A stretch of DNA of 64,000 nt from Clostridiales bacterium (GCA_012517905.1 JAAYUE010000061.1:1-64000), one strand, 5' to 3'; positions 9,604 through 17,481 are shown, counted from the stretch's first letter. Program-made: numbers and translations. Notes: generated from the letters alone by a model not told the origin.

Positions 9604-10467
9604 TTATGATACCGGCATTTCGCCGACGTTTCCTTTTTTATAGCGTACCTTCGTCACCGCGGCGCGCGTGCCCTCGAACAACGCGTAAGAGAGCAGGACG
9701 CCAAAGAGCACATCCGTCGTAAAGTGTGCGCCCGCGACCACGCGCGAGAAGCCGACCACTGCCGCCCAACCGTAGGCGACAACGCGCAGCAGCGTCTCTT
9801 TTCCCTTCAGGTTTGTAAAGACGCCCGGCAGCAGCGTAATCAGGATCATACCCGCCGCATTCATCGTATGCCCCGACGGAAACGACGCAAACCGATTGTC
9901 GAACCCGCCGCGGAAGTGAATTTCGTACCAGGGCGTAAATTCGCCCGCGGGATCGAGCATCTCGCGCATGCGCAGCCTGCCCCAGATGCCCTTGACGGAG
10001 TTCATGACGATCACGATGAGCAACGCGTAAACGATCGCGATCACCGCGAACGTAACCGCTTCTTTCGCGCGCTCTTTCGGCACGGCGCAGGTCAGCCAGA
10101 TCGCCAGGCCGAGGCCGGCCAGCGCGGTCGCAAGCGACACAAAGGCGGGCAGTTCGCGGACGATATTTTCATTGATATAGTTAATCGTTGCAAAGCCGAA
10201 CATAAACGCAAACGCCGCCGCGAGCAGTCCGTATGCCGCCGCAAGCGCGGCGCCGACGGCCCTCGTTTTCCTGCTGCGAAAGCGCAGCAGCGTCAGCGCG
10301 CCAAACAGCGCGAGAAACTGAATCGGCGCCTCGCCGACCACTTCGAAAACGGTGCTGAAGAGATTTTTGCCGTAAACGGCCAGCGAAATGCGCAGATCGA
10401 ACCCCGTTGCAACCAGCAACAGCGCGGCCACAGTCGGGAACACAATCCATCGTTCTTTCCGGGTCAT
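9604..10467 (-). CDS. PAP2-family lipid phosphatase
   Basis: Integral membrane phosphatase of the PAP2 superfamily (287 residues, about six or seven helices). Family members dephosphorylate undecaprenyl pyrophosphate, phosphatidic acid or related lipid phosphates on the outer face. The signature blocks are visible: a K-x6-R element (KGIWGRLR), PSGH in FASFPSGHTMNAAG, and SR-x5-H-x3-D in SRVVAGAHFTTD. First gene of the operon running to 2998; GGGGGA lies 9 bases before the ATG. With GtrA and glycosidases downstream, recycling of a polyprenyl carrier used for a surface glycan is a reasonable but unproven role. Confidence 0.87.
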   Translation of the reverse strand: MTRKERWIVFPTVAALLLVATGFDLRISLAVYGKNLFSTVFEVVGEAPIQFLALFGALTLLRFRSRKTRAVGAALAAAYGLLAAAFAFMFGFATINYINENIVRELPAFVSLATALAGLGLAIWLTCAVPKERAKEAVTFAVIAIVYALLIVIVMNSVKGIWGRLRMREMLDPAGEFTPWYEIHFRGGFDNRFASFPSGHTMNAAGMILITLLPGVFTNLKGKETLLRVVAYGWAAVVGFSRVVAGAHFTTDVLFGVLLSYALFEGTRAAVTKVRYKKGNVGEMPVS

Positions 10468-10612
10468 ATGCGTTTTTCCCCCATACGGTACATCGTTCGA
10501 TTTTCAGCAATGTGCAGGTTAAAACAGTCTATCGGGCAGCTCAGGACAGACGCGATATGCGGTATATCGTAATCATAGCAAGCGTTCGATTGGATTCCTA
10601 TAAAGATTCTGC

Positions 10613-10645
10613 AAAAAATAGCATGATTCTGCACAGAATCATGCT
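10613..10645 (-). terminator. Intrinsic terminator of the AraC-family gene
   Basis: Perfect 12-base-pair inverted repeat AGCATGATTCTG / CAGAATCATGCT (10620-10631 and 10634-10645). Read on the minus strand it is followed by ATTTTTT, giving a standard terminator about 90 bases after the AraC-family stop. Confidence 0.8.
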
Positions 10646-10731
10646 CAAAATGCGGGAAGAATCGCGTTATTTCTGTTTGTTTCGCCGTTGTCAACGCATG
10701 AAACGGGTTGTCTTTCCGATTCTGTTCGCAA

Positions 10732-11502
10732 TCAATCCTGTCGGGAGTTGACGGTGATGAAGAGTTTCGGCGTCATGCCGGTGATCTTTTTGAATTGACG
10801 GATGAAATAGCTCTGGGAAGAAAACCCCAATAGATGCGTCACTTCGCCGCAGGTGCGCCCCTCCGCAAACAAATCCTTCGCTTCGTCGATGCGCGCCTTG
10901 AGGATATAGTCGCTGACCGATATCCCCATCTCTTTTTTAAACAGCTTCGCGAGGTATTCCTTGGTGTACCCCGTCCCTTCGGCGAGCTCTTCTAGCTTGA
11001 TCACGCCGTGGGAATGCACGGTGATATAGTCCACGCAGGCGCGCACAACCGCGGAGCAGTGCTGCAGCGATTTGGTCTCCTGCACCATCTGCGCATAGTC
11101 GTAGAGCGTTTGCACCTCCAGCCGCAAAACCTCCGGAATGCTGCCCGCTTCGTCGATTGCGACGATCGCCTCGTCGCTCTTGGCGTATGCGCAGGCTTCG
11201 ATCGCGCCGCCGCCGATGGCCGAGCGGCACGCGAGCGCAATCGCCGAAACGGCCGCGTATTTCAGCTGCATCAGGCGGTTGCGCGAGGTTTTCCCGACGG
11301 CCACCTTCAGCGTGGGCGTTTCCAAGATCATCCGCTGATAGAACGCGAGCATCTCTTTCGGCTTTCCGTCCGCGATGAAGCGGTAAAGCGTCTTTTCCAT
11401 CTCAAACGGGATGCGCTGAAACAGCAGCTCGCGCTGCTCGAAGAGCATATCCGCACCCGAAACGTTTAAAAACTCCAGCAGTTTGATCCAGTTTGTTTCC
11501 AT
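10732..11502 (-). CDS. AraC-family transcriptional regulator
   Basis: A 256-residue regulator. The C-terminal 100 residues hold the two helix-turn-helix units of the AraC/XylS family (around LEELAEGTGYTKEYLAKLFKK and CGEVTHLLGFSSQSYFIRQFKK, ending in MTPKLF). The N-terminal 150 residues carry no cupin pattern and resemble the uncharacterised sensor part of YesN-like regulators. Start chosen at 11502 because GAGG lies about 8 bases upstream; the frame stays open far further upstream, over the LysR gene, but with no start signal there. Transcribed divergently from the LysR gene; target unknown. Confidence 0.88.
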   Translation of the reverse strand: METNWIKLLEFLNVSGADMLFEQRELLFQRIPFEMEKTLYRFIADGKPKEMLAFYQRMILETPTLKVAVGKTSRNRLMQLKYAAVSAIALACRSAIGGGAIEACAYAKSDEAIVAIDEAGSIPEVLRLEVQTLYDYAQMVQETKSLQHCSAVVRACVDYITVHSHGVIKLEELAEGTGYTKEYLAKLFKKEMGISVSDYILKARIDEAKDLFAEGRTCGEVTHLLGFSSQSYFIRQFKKITGMTPKLFITVNSRQD

Positions 11503-11530
11503 CTGTCCGCGCCTCGTTTCCTTAGCCATC

Positions 11531-11559
11531 AGTCTAGCACGATCCGCGCAATTGTACAA
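11531..11559 (-). promoter_or_regulatory. Promoter of the AraC-family gene
   Basis: Minus-strand TTGTAC (11554-11559), 17-base spacer, TAGACT (11531-11536). The predicted start is about 22 bases before the chosen ATG. Confidence 0.55.
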
Positions 11560-11567
11560 CAAATTGC
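11548..11567. promoter_or_regulatory. Inverted repeat between divergent AraC and LysR genes
   Basis: GCAATT-N8-AATTGC (11548-11553 and 11562-11567), overlapping the -35 of the AraC promoter. The position suits binding by one of the two regulators it separates; LysR proteins usually bind such AT-flanked dyads. Inference from position and symmetry only. Confidence 0.45.
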
Positions 11568-11634
11568 ATAATCGTGGTATAACTGCGCAGGGCCGTTCTT
11601 TTTTCAAATTGAACCGACAGCGTCGGCGAACGCT

Positions 11635-11663
11635 TTGCTTTCGCCCGGGAAAAAGAGTAATAT
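11635..11663 (+). promoter_or_regulatory. Promoter of the LysR-family gene
   Basis: TTGCTT (11635-11640), 17-base spacer, TAATAT (11658-11663), leaving a leader of about 40 bases. Confidence 0.5.
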
Positions 11664-11709
11664 AAGCGTATATCAATAATCTTTTGGTTATGGATCCGGG
11701 AGCGAACGA

Positions 11710-12591
11710 ATGACAATACGGCACCTGAAGGTTTTTCTGGCGGTCTGCGATCAGGGCGGCGTCACCGCCGCTTCCAGGAAGCTCTTTATTTCGCAGCCCT
11801 CCATCAGCGCGGCCATCACGGATATCGAAACCGAATACGGCGTGAAGCTCTTCGACCGGATCTCCCGAAAGCTGTATCTCACCGAAGCCGGAACGCATCT
11901 GCAGGAGCAGGCGCGCTATCTCGTCAGCCTGTTCGATTCCATCGAGTCCGATCTGATCAGCAGCGGAACGCGCGGCATCCTGCGCGTCGGCTCCAGCGTT
12001 ACCATCGGCAACCGCTTTTTGCCTTCCGTCGTGATACGGTTTCGCGAGGCGCATCCGCAGATTGAGGTGAAAGCCGCCATCAACAGTTCGGAACAGCTGG
12101 AGCGCAGGGTGCTGGAAAACGAGCTGGACCTTGCGCTGATCGAGGGCATCGCGCACCACCCGAAAATCGTTTCCAGCGTCTTTTTGCAGGACGAGCTGGT
12201 CGTCGTCTGCGCAAACGACGATCCGCTGGCGCAGTCGGGCGCGGTCACGCCAGGCGAGCTCGCCGCGCGCGACCTGATCCTGCGCGAAAAAGGAAGCGGA
12301 ACGCGGGAGCTGTTCGACCGCACCATGGCGCTGCAGCAAATCAGCGTCGAACCAATCTGGGAAAGCATCAGCACGCAGGCGATCGTGCGCGCGGTGCAGG
12401 CGGGGCTTGGGCTCTCCGTCCTGCCATACTGGCTTGTGCAGGAGGAACTGAGCGCGGGCGCCGTCACCATGCTCCGGCTGTCCGGCGTCGAACTGAAGCG
12501 CAACTATACGATCGTGTATCACGCGGATAAGTTTCTCACAGAGCCCATGCGCGATTTTATAGCGCTCTGCCGCGAGATTCGGGCGAACTGA
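11710..12591 (+). CDS. LysR-family transcriptional regulator
   Basis: A 293-residue LysR-type regulator of normal family length. Residues 1-60 form the winged helix-turn-helix (TAASRKLFISQPSISAAI at about 19-36), and the rest is a periplasmic-binding-protein-like effector domain of two lobes (about 90-290). GGGAG lies 8-10 bases before the ATG. It is divergent from the AraC gene and followed after 77 bases by dinB, which is probably independent. No metabolic target lies next to it, so the effector cannot be guessed. Confidence 0.93.
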   Translation: MTIRHLKVFLAVCDQGGVTAASRKLFISQPSISAAITDIETEYGVKLFDRISRKLYLTEAGTHLQEQARYLVSLFDSIESDLISSGTRGILRVGSSVTIGNRFLPSVVIRFREAHPQIEVKAAINSSEQLERRVLENELDLALIEGIAHHPKIVSSVFLQDELVVVCANDDPLAQSGAVTPGELAARDLILREKGSGTRELFDRTMALQQISVEPIWESISTQAIVRAVQAGLGLSVLPYWLVQEELSAGAVTMLRLSGVELKRNYTIVYHADKFLTEPMRDFIALCREIRAN

Positions 12592-12668
12592 CCGGCCGCG
12601 CCGAACAACAGGCCGTCATCCCTGAGCAGCATCTGACTATTGAACACCCGATCAAACGAGGCCGCTAA

Positions 12669-13862
12669 ATGGACCGGACGATTCTGCATTGCGATTGTAA
12701 TTCCTATTTTGCTTCGGTGGAGTGCATCGGCCGCCCGGAGCTTCGAAGCGTGCCCATGGCCGTCTGCGGCGATCCGGAGAGCCGGCACGGGATCATACTC
12801 GCCAAAAACGAGCTCGCCAAGCGCTACGGCATCAAGACCGCCGAGACCATCTGGCAGGCGAAAAAGAAGTGCCCCGGCCTGACGCTGGTCACGCCGCACC
12901 ATCATCTCTATGAAGAATATTCGGAGCGGATCAACCGCATCTACGAAGAATATACGGACCTTGTGGAGCCCTTCAGCATAGACGAATCGTGGCTGGACGT
13001 CACGGGCACCACATACCGCTTCGGCACGGGGCGGGAGATTGCAAACGAGCTGCGCCGCCGCGTCCGCGAGGAGATCGGCATCACCATCTCCGTCGGGGTG
13101 TCCTACAACAAAGTGTTTGCCAAGCTCGGCAGCGACTACAAAAAGCCGGACGCCACCACGGTGATCACGCGAGAAAACTACCAGTCGATCCTCTGGCCGC
13201 TGCCGGCGGCGGACATGCTGTTTGTCGGCAGCGTGACCGCGGAGCGGCTGGCCGGCATGGGCATCGACACCATCGGGGCGATTGCGCGCGCCGGACGCGA
13301 ACAGATGCGCGCGATTCTCGGGCGCGGCGGGGAAACGGTCTGGGAATACGCCATGGGACTGGACGCCAGCCCGGTCAAAAGCCGCGAGGACATCGAGCAG
13401 CCGAAAAGCATCGGCAACAGCATCACGTTTCCGCACGATCTGCAGGGGCGGCAGGAGATCTGCGCGGGGCTTTTGACGCTCAGCGACAAGGTCGGCTCGC
13501 GCCTGCGCCGACACGGGCTTTACTGCGCCACCGTGCAGATTCAGATCAAGGACCCGCATCTGCGGACGATCTCGCGGCAGCAAAAGCTGAAGTCGCCCAC
13601 CAACGTTACAAAAGAAATCTACGACGCGGCGGTCGCCATCGCGGAAAAGTCCTGGCCGATGTCTGCGCCCGTGCGGCTCCTGTCCGTGACCGGAGCGGGC
13701 CTGACCGACCGCTGCGCCGAACAGATGGCGCTGATCGACGACACCACGGACGATAAGGTGAAGAGCGCAAAGCTGGACCAGGCGATGGACACCATCCGCT
13801 CCCGCTTCGGCAAGGACGCCATCTCTTTCGGCCGGCTGATCAAAAAACCGGAAGATCCATAG
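12669..13862 (+). CDS. dinB: Y-family DNA polymerase IV
   Basis: Translesion DNA polymerase of 397 residues, the usual size for Pol IV. Palm motifs are intact: HCDCNSYFASVE with metal ligand Asp9 and SIDESWLD with Asp105/Glu106. A helix-hairpin-helix region follows at about 180-240 and the little-finger domain at 240-350. The DCNSYFASVE form, rather than DMDAFFASVE, is the one common in Firmicutes. No beta-clamp motif is obvious at the very C-terminus, which ends LIKKPEDP. I see no clear LexA box upstream. Confidence 0.95.
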   Translation: MDRTILHCDCNSYFASVECIGRPELRSVPMAVCGDPESRHGIILAKNELAKRYGIKTAETIWQAKKKCPGLTLVTPHHHLYEEYSERINRIYEEYTDLVEPFSIDESWLDVTGTTYRFGTGREIANELRRRVREEIGITISVGVSYNKVFAKLGSDYKKPDATTVITRENYQSILWPLPAADMLFVGSVTAERLAGMGIDTIGAIARAGREQMRAILGRGGETVWEYAMGLDASPVKSREDIEQPKSIGNSITFPHDLQGRQEICAGLLTLSDKVGSRLRRHGLYCATVQIQIKDPHLRTISRQQKLKSPTNVTKEIYDAAVAIAEKSWPMSAPVRLLSVTGAGLTDRCAEQMALIDDTTDDKVKSAKLDQAMDTIRSRFGKDAISFGRLIKKPEDP

Positions 13863-13884
13863 CTTTCTCAACAAAACTAAAAAT

Positions 13885-13920
13885 GCCCCAAGGCGAGGCC
13901 GCTTTGGGGCGTTGTTTTAT
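13885..13920 (+). terminator. Terminator between dinB and the VOR operon
   Basis: GCCCCAA (13885-13891) pairs with TTGGGGC (13904-13910), followed by GTTGTTTTAT. It lies in the gap between convergent dinB and VOR operon ends and probably serves mainly dinB. Confidence 0.75.
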
Positions 13921-13951
13921 TCTTTGGCCGGGTTATCCGTCGGGAGCGTCT

Positions 13952-14497
13952 TTAAGCTTCCCCCTCGACGCAGGCCGCGCCGCGCCGCAGCGCCTCGAGA
14001 TTGATCGAGTCCAGCGCCGCCTTCGTTCCGGAAAACATGCGCGAGACGATCTCCCGCACCGTCTTTTGCCTGAGCAGGTTCGTCGCCTTGATGTAGGCGC
14101 CGAGCATCACCATGTTGGCCGTCTTTGTGTTGCCCAGCTCGGCGGCGATGTCAAGGCAGGGCACATAGTATGCCGAGATGTCCTTGCGCGTCGCGGGGAT
14201 ATCGACGATGCTGCTGTTGACAAACACCTTGCCGCCGCCCGCCATGTGCGGCTCAAACCGCAGCAACGAGGGCTTGTTCATGGCGATGAGTTCCGTGGGT
14301 TCCAGCACCATGGGAGAGATGATCTCCTCGCTGCTGAGCACGGCGGAACAGTTCGCGGTGCCGCCGCGCATCTCTGGGCCGTAACTCGGCAGCCAGCTCA
14401 CGTTCAGCCCTTCCTTCAGGCCCGCCTCGGCAAGCAGTTTCCCCATCGCCATCACGCCCTGTCCGCCAAAGCCGGAGATGATGATTTCATGCGTCAT
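13952..14497 (-). CDS. 2-oxoacid:ferredoxin oxidoreductase, gamma subunit
   Basis: Gamma (catalytic-domain) subunit of a four-subunit 2-oxoacid:ferredoxin oxidoreductase, 181 residues. The N-terminus IIISGFGGQGVMAMGKLLAEA and PSYGPEMRGGTANC are hallmarks of the POR/KOR/VOR gamma family. Start at 14497, with GGAGGAG upstream; it overlaps the beta-subunit gene by 11 bases. With the alpha, beta and ferredoxin genes upstream it completes an enzyme converting 2-oxoacid + CoA to acyl-CoA + CO2 with reduction of ferredoxin. The set as a whole looks most like the branched-chain (VOR) type, but 2-oxoglutarate or pyruvate cannot be excluded by eye. Confidence 0.92.
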   Translation of the reverse strand: MTHEIIISGFGGQGVMAMGKLLAEAGLKEGLNVSWLPSYGPEMRGGTANCSAVLSSEEIISPMVLEPTELIAMNKPSLLRFEPHMAGGGKVFVNSSIVDIPATRKDISAYYVPCLDIAAELGNTKTANMVMLGAYIKATNLLRQKTVREIVSRMFSGTKAALDSINLEALRRGAACVEGEA

Positions 14498-15245
14498 GGC
14501 GCCGCTCCTCCATCCTATCGGCATACACGCCGAGCGGAAAATACGGAATCATATGTTCCTTCAGCCAGCCGATCGCGTCCAGCGGCGTAAGCCCCCAATT
14601 GGTCGGGCAGGTCGAGAGAATCTCAACAAACGTGAACCCCGCGCCGGAAAGCTGGAGTTCGAACGCTTTTTTAATCGCTTTTTTCGCCTTGAGGATGTTG
14701 GGCACGTCCGTCAGGGTCACGCGTTCGGCATAGACGCAGCCGTCCAGCGTCGAGAGCAGTTCCGCCATGCGAATCGGCGAGCCGTAGTGCTCCTGTTGCC
14801 GGCCCAGCGGCGCGGTGGTCGCGGTTTGCCCGACCAGCGTGGTCGGCGCCATCTGGCCGCCCGTCATGCCGTAGATCGCGTTGTTGATGAAGATCGTAGT
14901 GATCTTCTCGCCGCGCATGGCCGCATGGACGATCTCCGCGGTGCCGATGGCGGCGAGGTCCCCGTCGCCCTGATAGGTAAACACCGCAAGGTCGGGGTGC
15001 GCGCGCTTGATTCCGGTCGCCACGGCGGGCGCGCGGCCGTGCGCGGCCTCCTGCATGTCGCAGGCGAAGTAATCATAGGCAAACACCGAGCAGCCGACCG
15101 GAGCGATGCCGACGGTGGTGCCGATGATGTCGAGCTCTTCCATCGCTTCGGCGACCAGTTTGTGCGCCACGCCGTGCGTGCAGCCCGGACAATAGTGCGT
15201 CTGCGCGTCAGTTAGCCCTTTGGAGCGCCGGTATACGACGGCCAT
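14487..15245 (-). CDS. 2-oxoacid:ferredoxin oxidoreductase, beta subunit (thiamine-PP binding)
   Basis: The TPP-binding subunit, 252 residues. CPGCTHG (19-25) is the classic start of the domain, and the thiamine-PP motif GDGD...NN is present (YQGDGDLAAIGT to FINNAIYG). GMTGGQMAPTT follows, as in VOR/KOR beta subunits. GAGGAGG about 9 bases before the ATG supports the start even though it overlaps the alpha-subunit gene by 38 bases; the overlap suggests tight translational coupling. Confidence 0.93.
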   Translation of the reverse strand: MAVVYRRSKGLTDAQTHYCPGCTHGVAHKLVAEAMEELDIIGTTVGIAPVGCSVFAYDYFACDMQEAAHGRAPAVATGIKRAHPDLAVFTYQGDGDLAAIGTAEIVHAAMRGEKITTIFINNAIYGMTGGQMAPTTLVGQTATTAPLGRQQEHYGSPIRMAELLSTLDGCVYAERVTLTDVPNILKAKKAIKKAFELQLSGAGFTFVEILSTCPTNWGLTPLDAIGWLKEHMIPYFPLGVYADRMEERRHDA

Positions 15246-16314
15246 GGTTCCATACCTCCTCGATCGCTTTCTGCGCCTCGTCCATCAGCTCGGCAGGCGT
15301 GGGAATCGTTCCGCCGCCCGTGCCGACAAAGCGGACCGGCTTTGCGCCGTTGACGGCGATCTTCACGTCGTCCAGCATCTGCCCCATGCTCATCTCCGCC
15401 GTGACGACGGCCTTCACATTCGTCTGCTGCGCGCAGGCGCGAAGCGCCGCTTCGGGAAACGGCCAGAGCGTAATCGGGCGGAACAGCCCCGCCTTGACGC
15501 CGTCTTTGCGCAGCTTGAGCACGGCCGCATGCGCAACGCGCGCCGTCGTGCCGTAGGAGACAAACAACACCTCCGCGTCGCGGGTCATGAACTCTTCATA
15601 ACGAATTTCGTTTTTCGTGATCAGCTCGTGCTTTTGCTGCAGTTTCCGGTTGAGCGCCGTGCAGTCCTCGGTTTCGATGTAGAGGGAGTTGACGACGTTA
15701 TGCCCGCGTTTTCCCCTCGAACCATCCGTCGCCCAGTCCTTCGGCGGCAGGCTGCGCGGCTTTGGCGAGCGCCACTCAATCGCCTCCATCATCTGCCCAA
15801 TCAGCCCGTCCGCCAGCACCAGCACGGGAATGCGGTATACGTCCGCAATGTCGAAGGCTTCCTGCGTCAGATCCGCCGCCTCCTGAATGGTCGACGGGGC
15901 GAGCACGACGGTGCGATAATCTCCGTTTCCGCCGCCGCGCGTCGCCTGAAAATAGTCCGACTGCGACGGGGCGATGTTGCCGAGGCCCGGGCCGCCGCGC
16001 ATCATGTTGACGATGACGACCGGCAGTTCCGCGCCGGCGATATAGGTGATGCCCTCCTGCTTGAGACTGATGCCCGGCGAGGAGGACGAGGTCATCACGC
16101 GAACGCCGGAGCCCGCCGCGCCGTAGGTCATGTTGATTGCGGCAATCTCGCTCTCCGCCTGCAGAAAGCAGCCGCCGTGCTCCGGCAGATGCCGGGAGAA
16201 ATACTCGGGAATCTCATTTTGCGGCGTGATGGGATAGCCGAAGAAAAAGCGGCAGCCCGCCCGGATTGCGGCCTCCGCGACCGCCTCGTTCCCTTTCCAA
16301 AGCTCTTTTGCCAT
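15208..16314 (-). CDS. vorB: 2-oxoacid:ferredoxin oxidoreductase, alpha subunit (VorB type)
   Basis: The 368-residue alpha subunit with the pyrimidine-binding domain. GCRFFFGYPITPQNEIPEY, VMTSSSSPGISLKQEG and MRGGPGLGNIAPSQSDYFQ follow the pattern of Firmicutes proteins annotated as 3-methyl-2-oxobutanoate dehydrogenase subunit VorB. It sits directly after the ferredoxin-like gene (4-base gap) and before the beta subunit. The VOR reaction links branched 2-oxoacids to isobutyryl-, isovaleryl- and 2-methylbutyryl-CoA, the primers of branched-chain fatty acids, which fits the apparent co-regulation with the fatty acid operon next door. Substrate assignment is by family resemblance. Confidence 0.88.
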   Translation of the reverse strand: MAKELWKGNEAVAEAAIRAGCRFFFGYPITPQNEIPEYFSRHLPEHGGCFLQAESEIAAINMTYGAAGSGVRVMTSSSSPGISLKQEGITYIAGAELPVVIVNMMRGGPGLGNIAPSQSDYFQATRGGGNGDYRTVVLAPSTIQEAADLTQEAFDIADVYRIPVLVLADGLIGQMMEAIEWRSPKPRSLPPKDWATDGSRGKRGHNVVNSLYIETEDCTALNRKLQQKHELITKNEIRYEEFMTRDAEVLFVSYGTTARVAHAAVLKLRKDGVKAGLFRPITLWPFPEAALRACAQQTNVKAVVTAEMSMGQMLDDVKIAVNGAKPVRFVGTGGGTIPTPAELMDEAQKAIEEVWNHGRRIPALQRAN

Positions 16315-16318
16315 CGAT

Positions 16319-16528
16319 TCAAACCCTTTCTACGGTAATCACGCTGTCGGGACACATCCTCGCGCAGCTTGCGCAGGCCGTGCATTCGTCCATGCGCTCA
16401 ACTTCCGCGGGATGATACCCCCTTGCGTTGGTCGCGCCGCTCATGACGATGATGTGCCTGGGGCACACGGCCACGCAAAGCTCGCATCCCTTGCAGCGCT
16501 CCCTCTCAAAACTGACCAACCCTGTCAA
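16319..16528 (-). CDS. Ferredoxin-like 2x[4Fe-4S] subunit (delta)
   Basis: A 69-residue protein with two complete C-x2-C-x2-C-x3-C cluster motifs (CKGCELCVAVCP and CTACASCARMCP), the electron-transfer delta subunit of the oxidoreductase. The reading frame begins with TTG at 16528 with GGGAAG about 10 bases upstream; a second TTG three codons later is also possible. It lies 6 bases after the P-loop gene and 4 bases before vorB, so it is inside the operon. Confidence 0.9.
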   Translation of the reverse strand: MTGLVSFERERCKGCELCVAVCPRHIIVMSGATNARGYHPAEVERMDECTACASCARMCPDSVITVERV

Positions 16529-16534
16529 ACTGAA

Positions 16535-17212
16535 TCACTTCCCTGTCTGTTCGATGTCGGTTTCCCAAGGCTTTTTCATGACGATATCCATGGGAAACAG
16601 CGTTTTCTGCGGCAGTCGCATGCCGCTCGACAGCCTTGCGTCAAAGGCGTGATATTGAATGGGAATGCCGGTCGCGCTCGACAGCGCTTTTGCCAGACGC
16701 GCGCCGCGGCGCACGTCCTCGCGCGTGGTATCCCCGCAGAGATGCGTGTTGTTGACCAGCCCCGTGACGGACAGACGCGCGCTGCGCTCGATTTGCCGGA
16801 GGTAGTCCTCCGCCTTTTCCGGCGTGTTCGTCTCCGGCCGGCTGAAGTTGACCACACAGAGCAGCTCGTGCTCGATGCCGTAAATCCGTTGCGCAAACCG
16901 TCCGAGCACCCGCGCGCCAGCCGGGTCGCCGCCGACGTCCATGACGCCGCAGACGCCGCGTTCCAGCAGGGCGCTCACCTCCGGATTGACCGCAGGCACA
17001 TCCGCGCCGCCGCCGCAGGGCAGCACGACGCGTACGCCGCGCGCTGTGAGTCTGCCTTTTTGCTCGCGGGAGCAGAAATATGGATTGACGATATCGAGAT
17101 CGGCCAGCAAGGGCGTAAGTCCGGCGTCGGCAAACGAAAGCGCAAGGTTGACCGCAAACTCGGTCTTGCCGCTGCCGTAATGGCCTGTTATGATATGCAG
17201 ATGATCTTCCAT
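16535..17212 (-). CDS. P-loop NTPase (MinD/CobQ-like) in the VOR operon
   Basis: A 225-residue ATP-binding protein of the SIMIBI/MinD-like type. P-loop ITGHYGSGKTE lies at the very N-terminus, a switch-like DLDIVNPYFCSRE follows at about 35-47, and DVGGDPAGARVLG resembles a Walker B region. Start at 17212 places the first strand directly before the P-loop as in relatives; no start has a good Shine-Dalgarno, and in-frame ATGs at 17272 and 17308 would add low-complexity residues. First gene of the VOR operon behind the 17349-17377 promoter. Its job is unknown; a maturation, assembly or regulatory role for the oxidoreductase is a guess from context. Confidence 0.72.
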   Translation of the reverse strand: MEDHLHIITGHYGSGKTEFAVNLALSFADAGLTPLLADLDIVNPYFCSREQKGRLTARGVRVVLPCGGGADVPAVNPEVSALLERGVCGVMDVGGDPAGARVLGRFAQRIYGIEHELLCVVNFSRPETNTPEKAEDYLRQIERSARLSVTGLVNNTHLCGDTTREDVRRGARLAKALSSATGIPIQYHAFDARLSSGMRLPQKTLFPMDIVMKKPWETDIEQTGK

Positions 17213-17325
17213 TCGTGCGTCCCGATTCCCGCCGCGCCCTGCCGGGACCGCCAAATCGCTTCCCCCGGACATCAAATCAACGCGTTTATTCCACGAATTT
17301 TTTTTCATTTCGGGCGGCGTATTTA

Positions 17326-17340
17326 GTTAGCACTACTAAC
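17326..17340. promoter_or_regulatory. Operator copy 1 (VOR operon), GTTAG-N5-CTAAC
   Basis: GTTAGCACTACTAAC, extended to AGTTAG...CTAACT at 17325-17341. It begins 8 bases downstream of the VOR -10 element and so covers the predicted transcription start, the usual place for a repressor site. Nearly identical to the copy at 18205-18219; I found no third copy by eye. Confidence 0.72.
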
Positions 17341-17348
17341 TTTTTCGC

Positions 17349-17377
17349 ATTATACAGCAGCTTTTTCAACTTTTCAA
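17349..17377 (-). promoter_or_regulatory. Promoter of the VOR operon
   Basis: Minus-strand TTGAAA (17372-17377), 17-base spacer, perfect TATAAT (17349-17354). Transcription should start near 17342, at the edge of the operator. Confidence 0.75.
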
Positions 17378-17435
17378 CAACAAATTCCCTCGCGGGATCG
17401 CTTCCCCTGCGCGCCCGTTACCGCCGCGGGGTGGG

Positions 17436-17481
17436 TTTTCAATTGAAAATGAATATGCTATGCTTTTGTTCGTAGTACGAA
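17436..17481 (+). promoter_or_regulatory. Probable MarR-gene promoter with two palindromes
   Basis: Perfect palindrome TTTTCAATTGAAAA (17436-17449) contains a possible -35 (TTTTCA); 17 bases on is an extended -10, TGC-TATGCT (17456-17464). The predicted start falls in a second perfect palindrome, TTCGTAGTACGAA (17469-17481). Either palindrome could be an autoregulatory site; neither matches the GTTAG/CTAAC operator. Confidence 0.45.

Noticed and set aside
10464..10694. 76-codon minus-strand frame before the PAP2 gene
   Set aside because: It contains the perfect terminator hairpin of the AraC gene and has no Shine-Dalgarno or recognisable product.
11503..12522. Extension of the AraC-family gene to 596 codons
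   Set aside because: The extra part is antisense to the LysR gene, and a promoter plus Shine-Dalgarno support the start at 11502.
17322..17341. FapR-type operator
   Set aside because: The half-sites resemble FapR boxes loosely (TTAG...CTAA), but no FapR gene is nearby, the spacing differs, and a MarR gene lies directly between the two copies.
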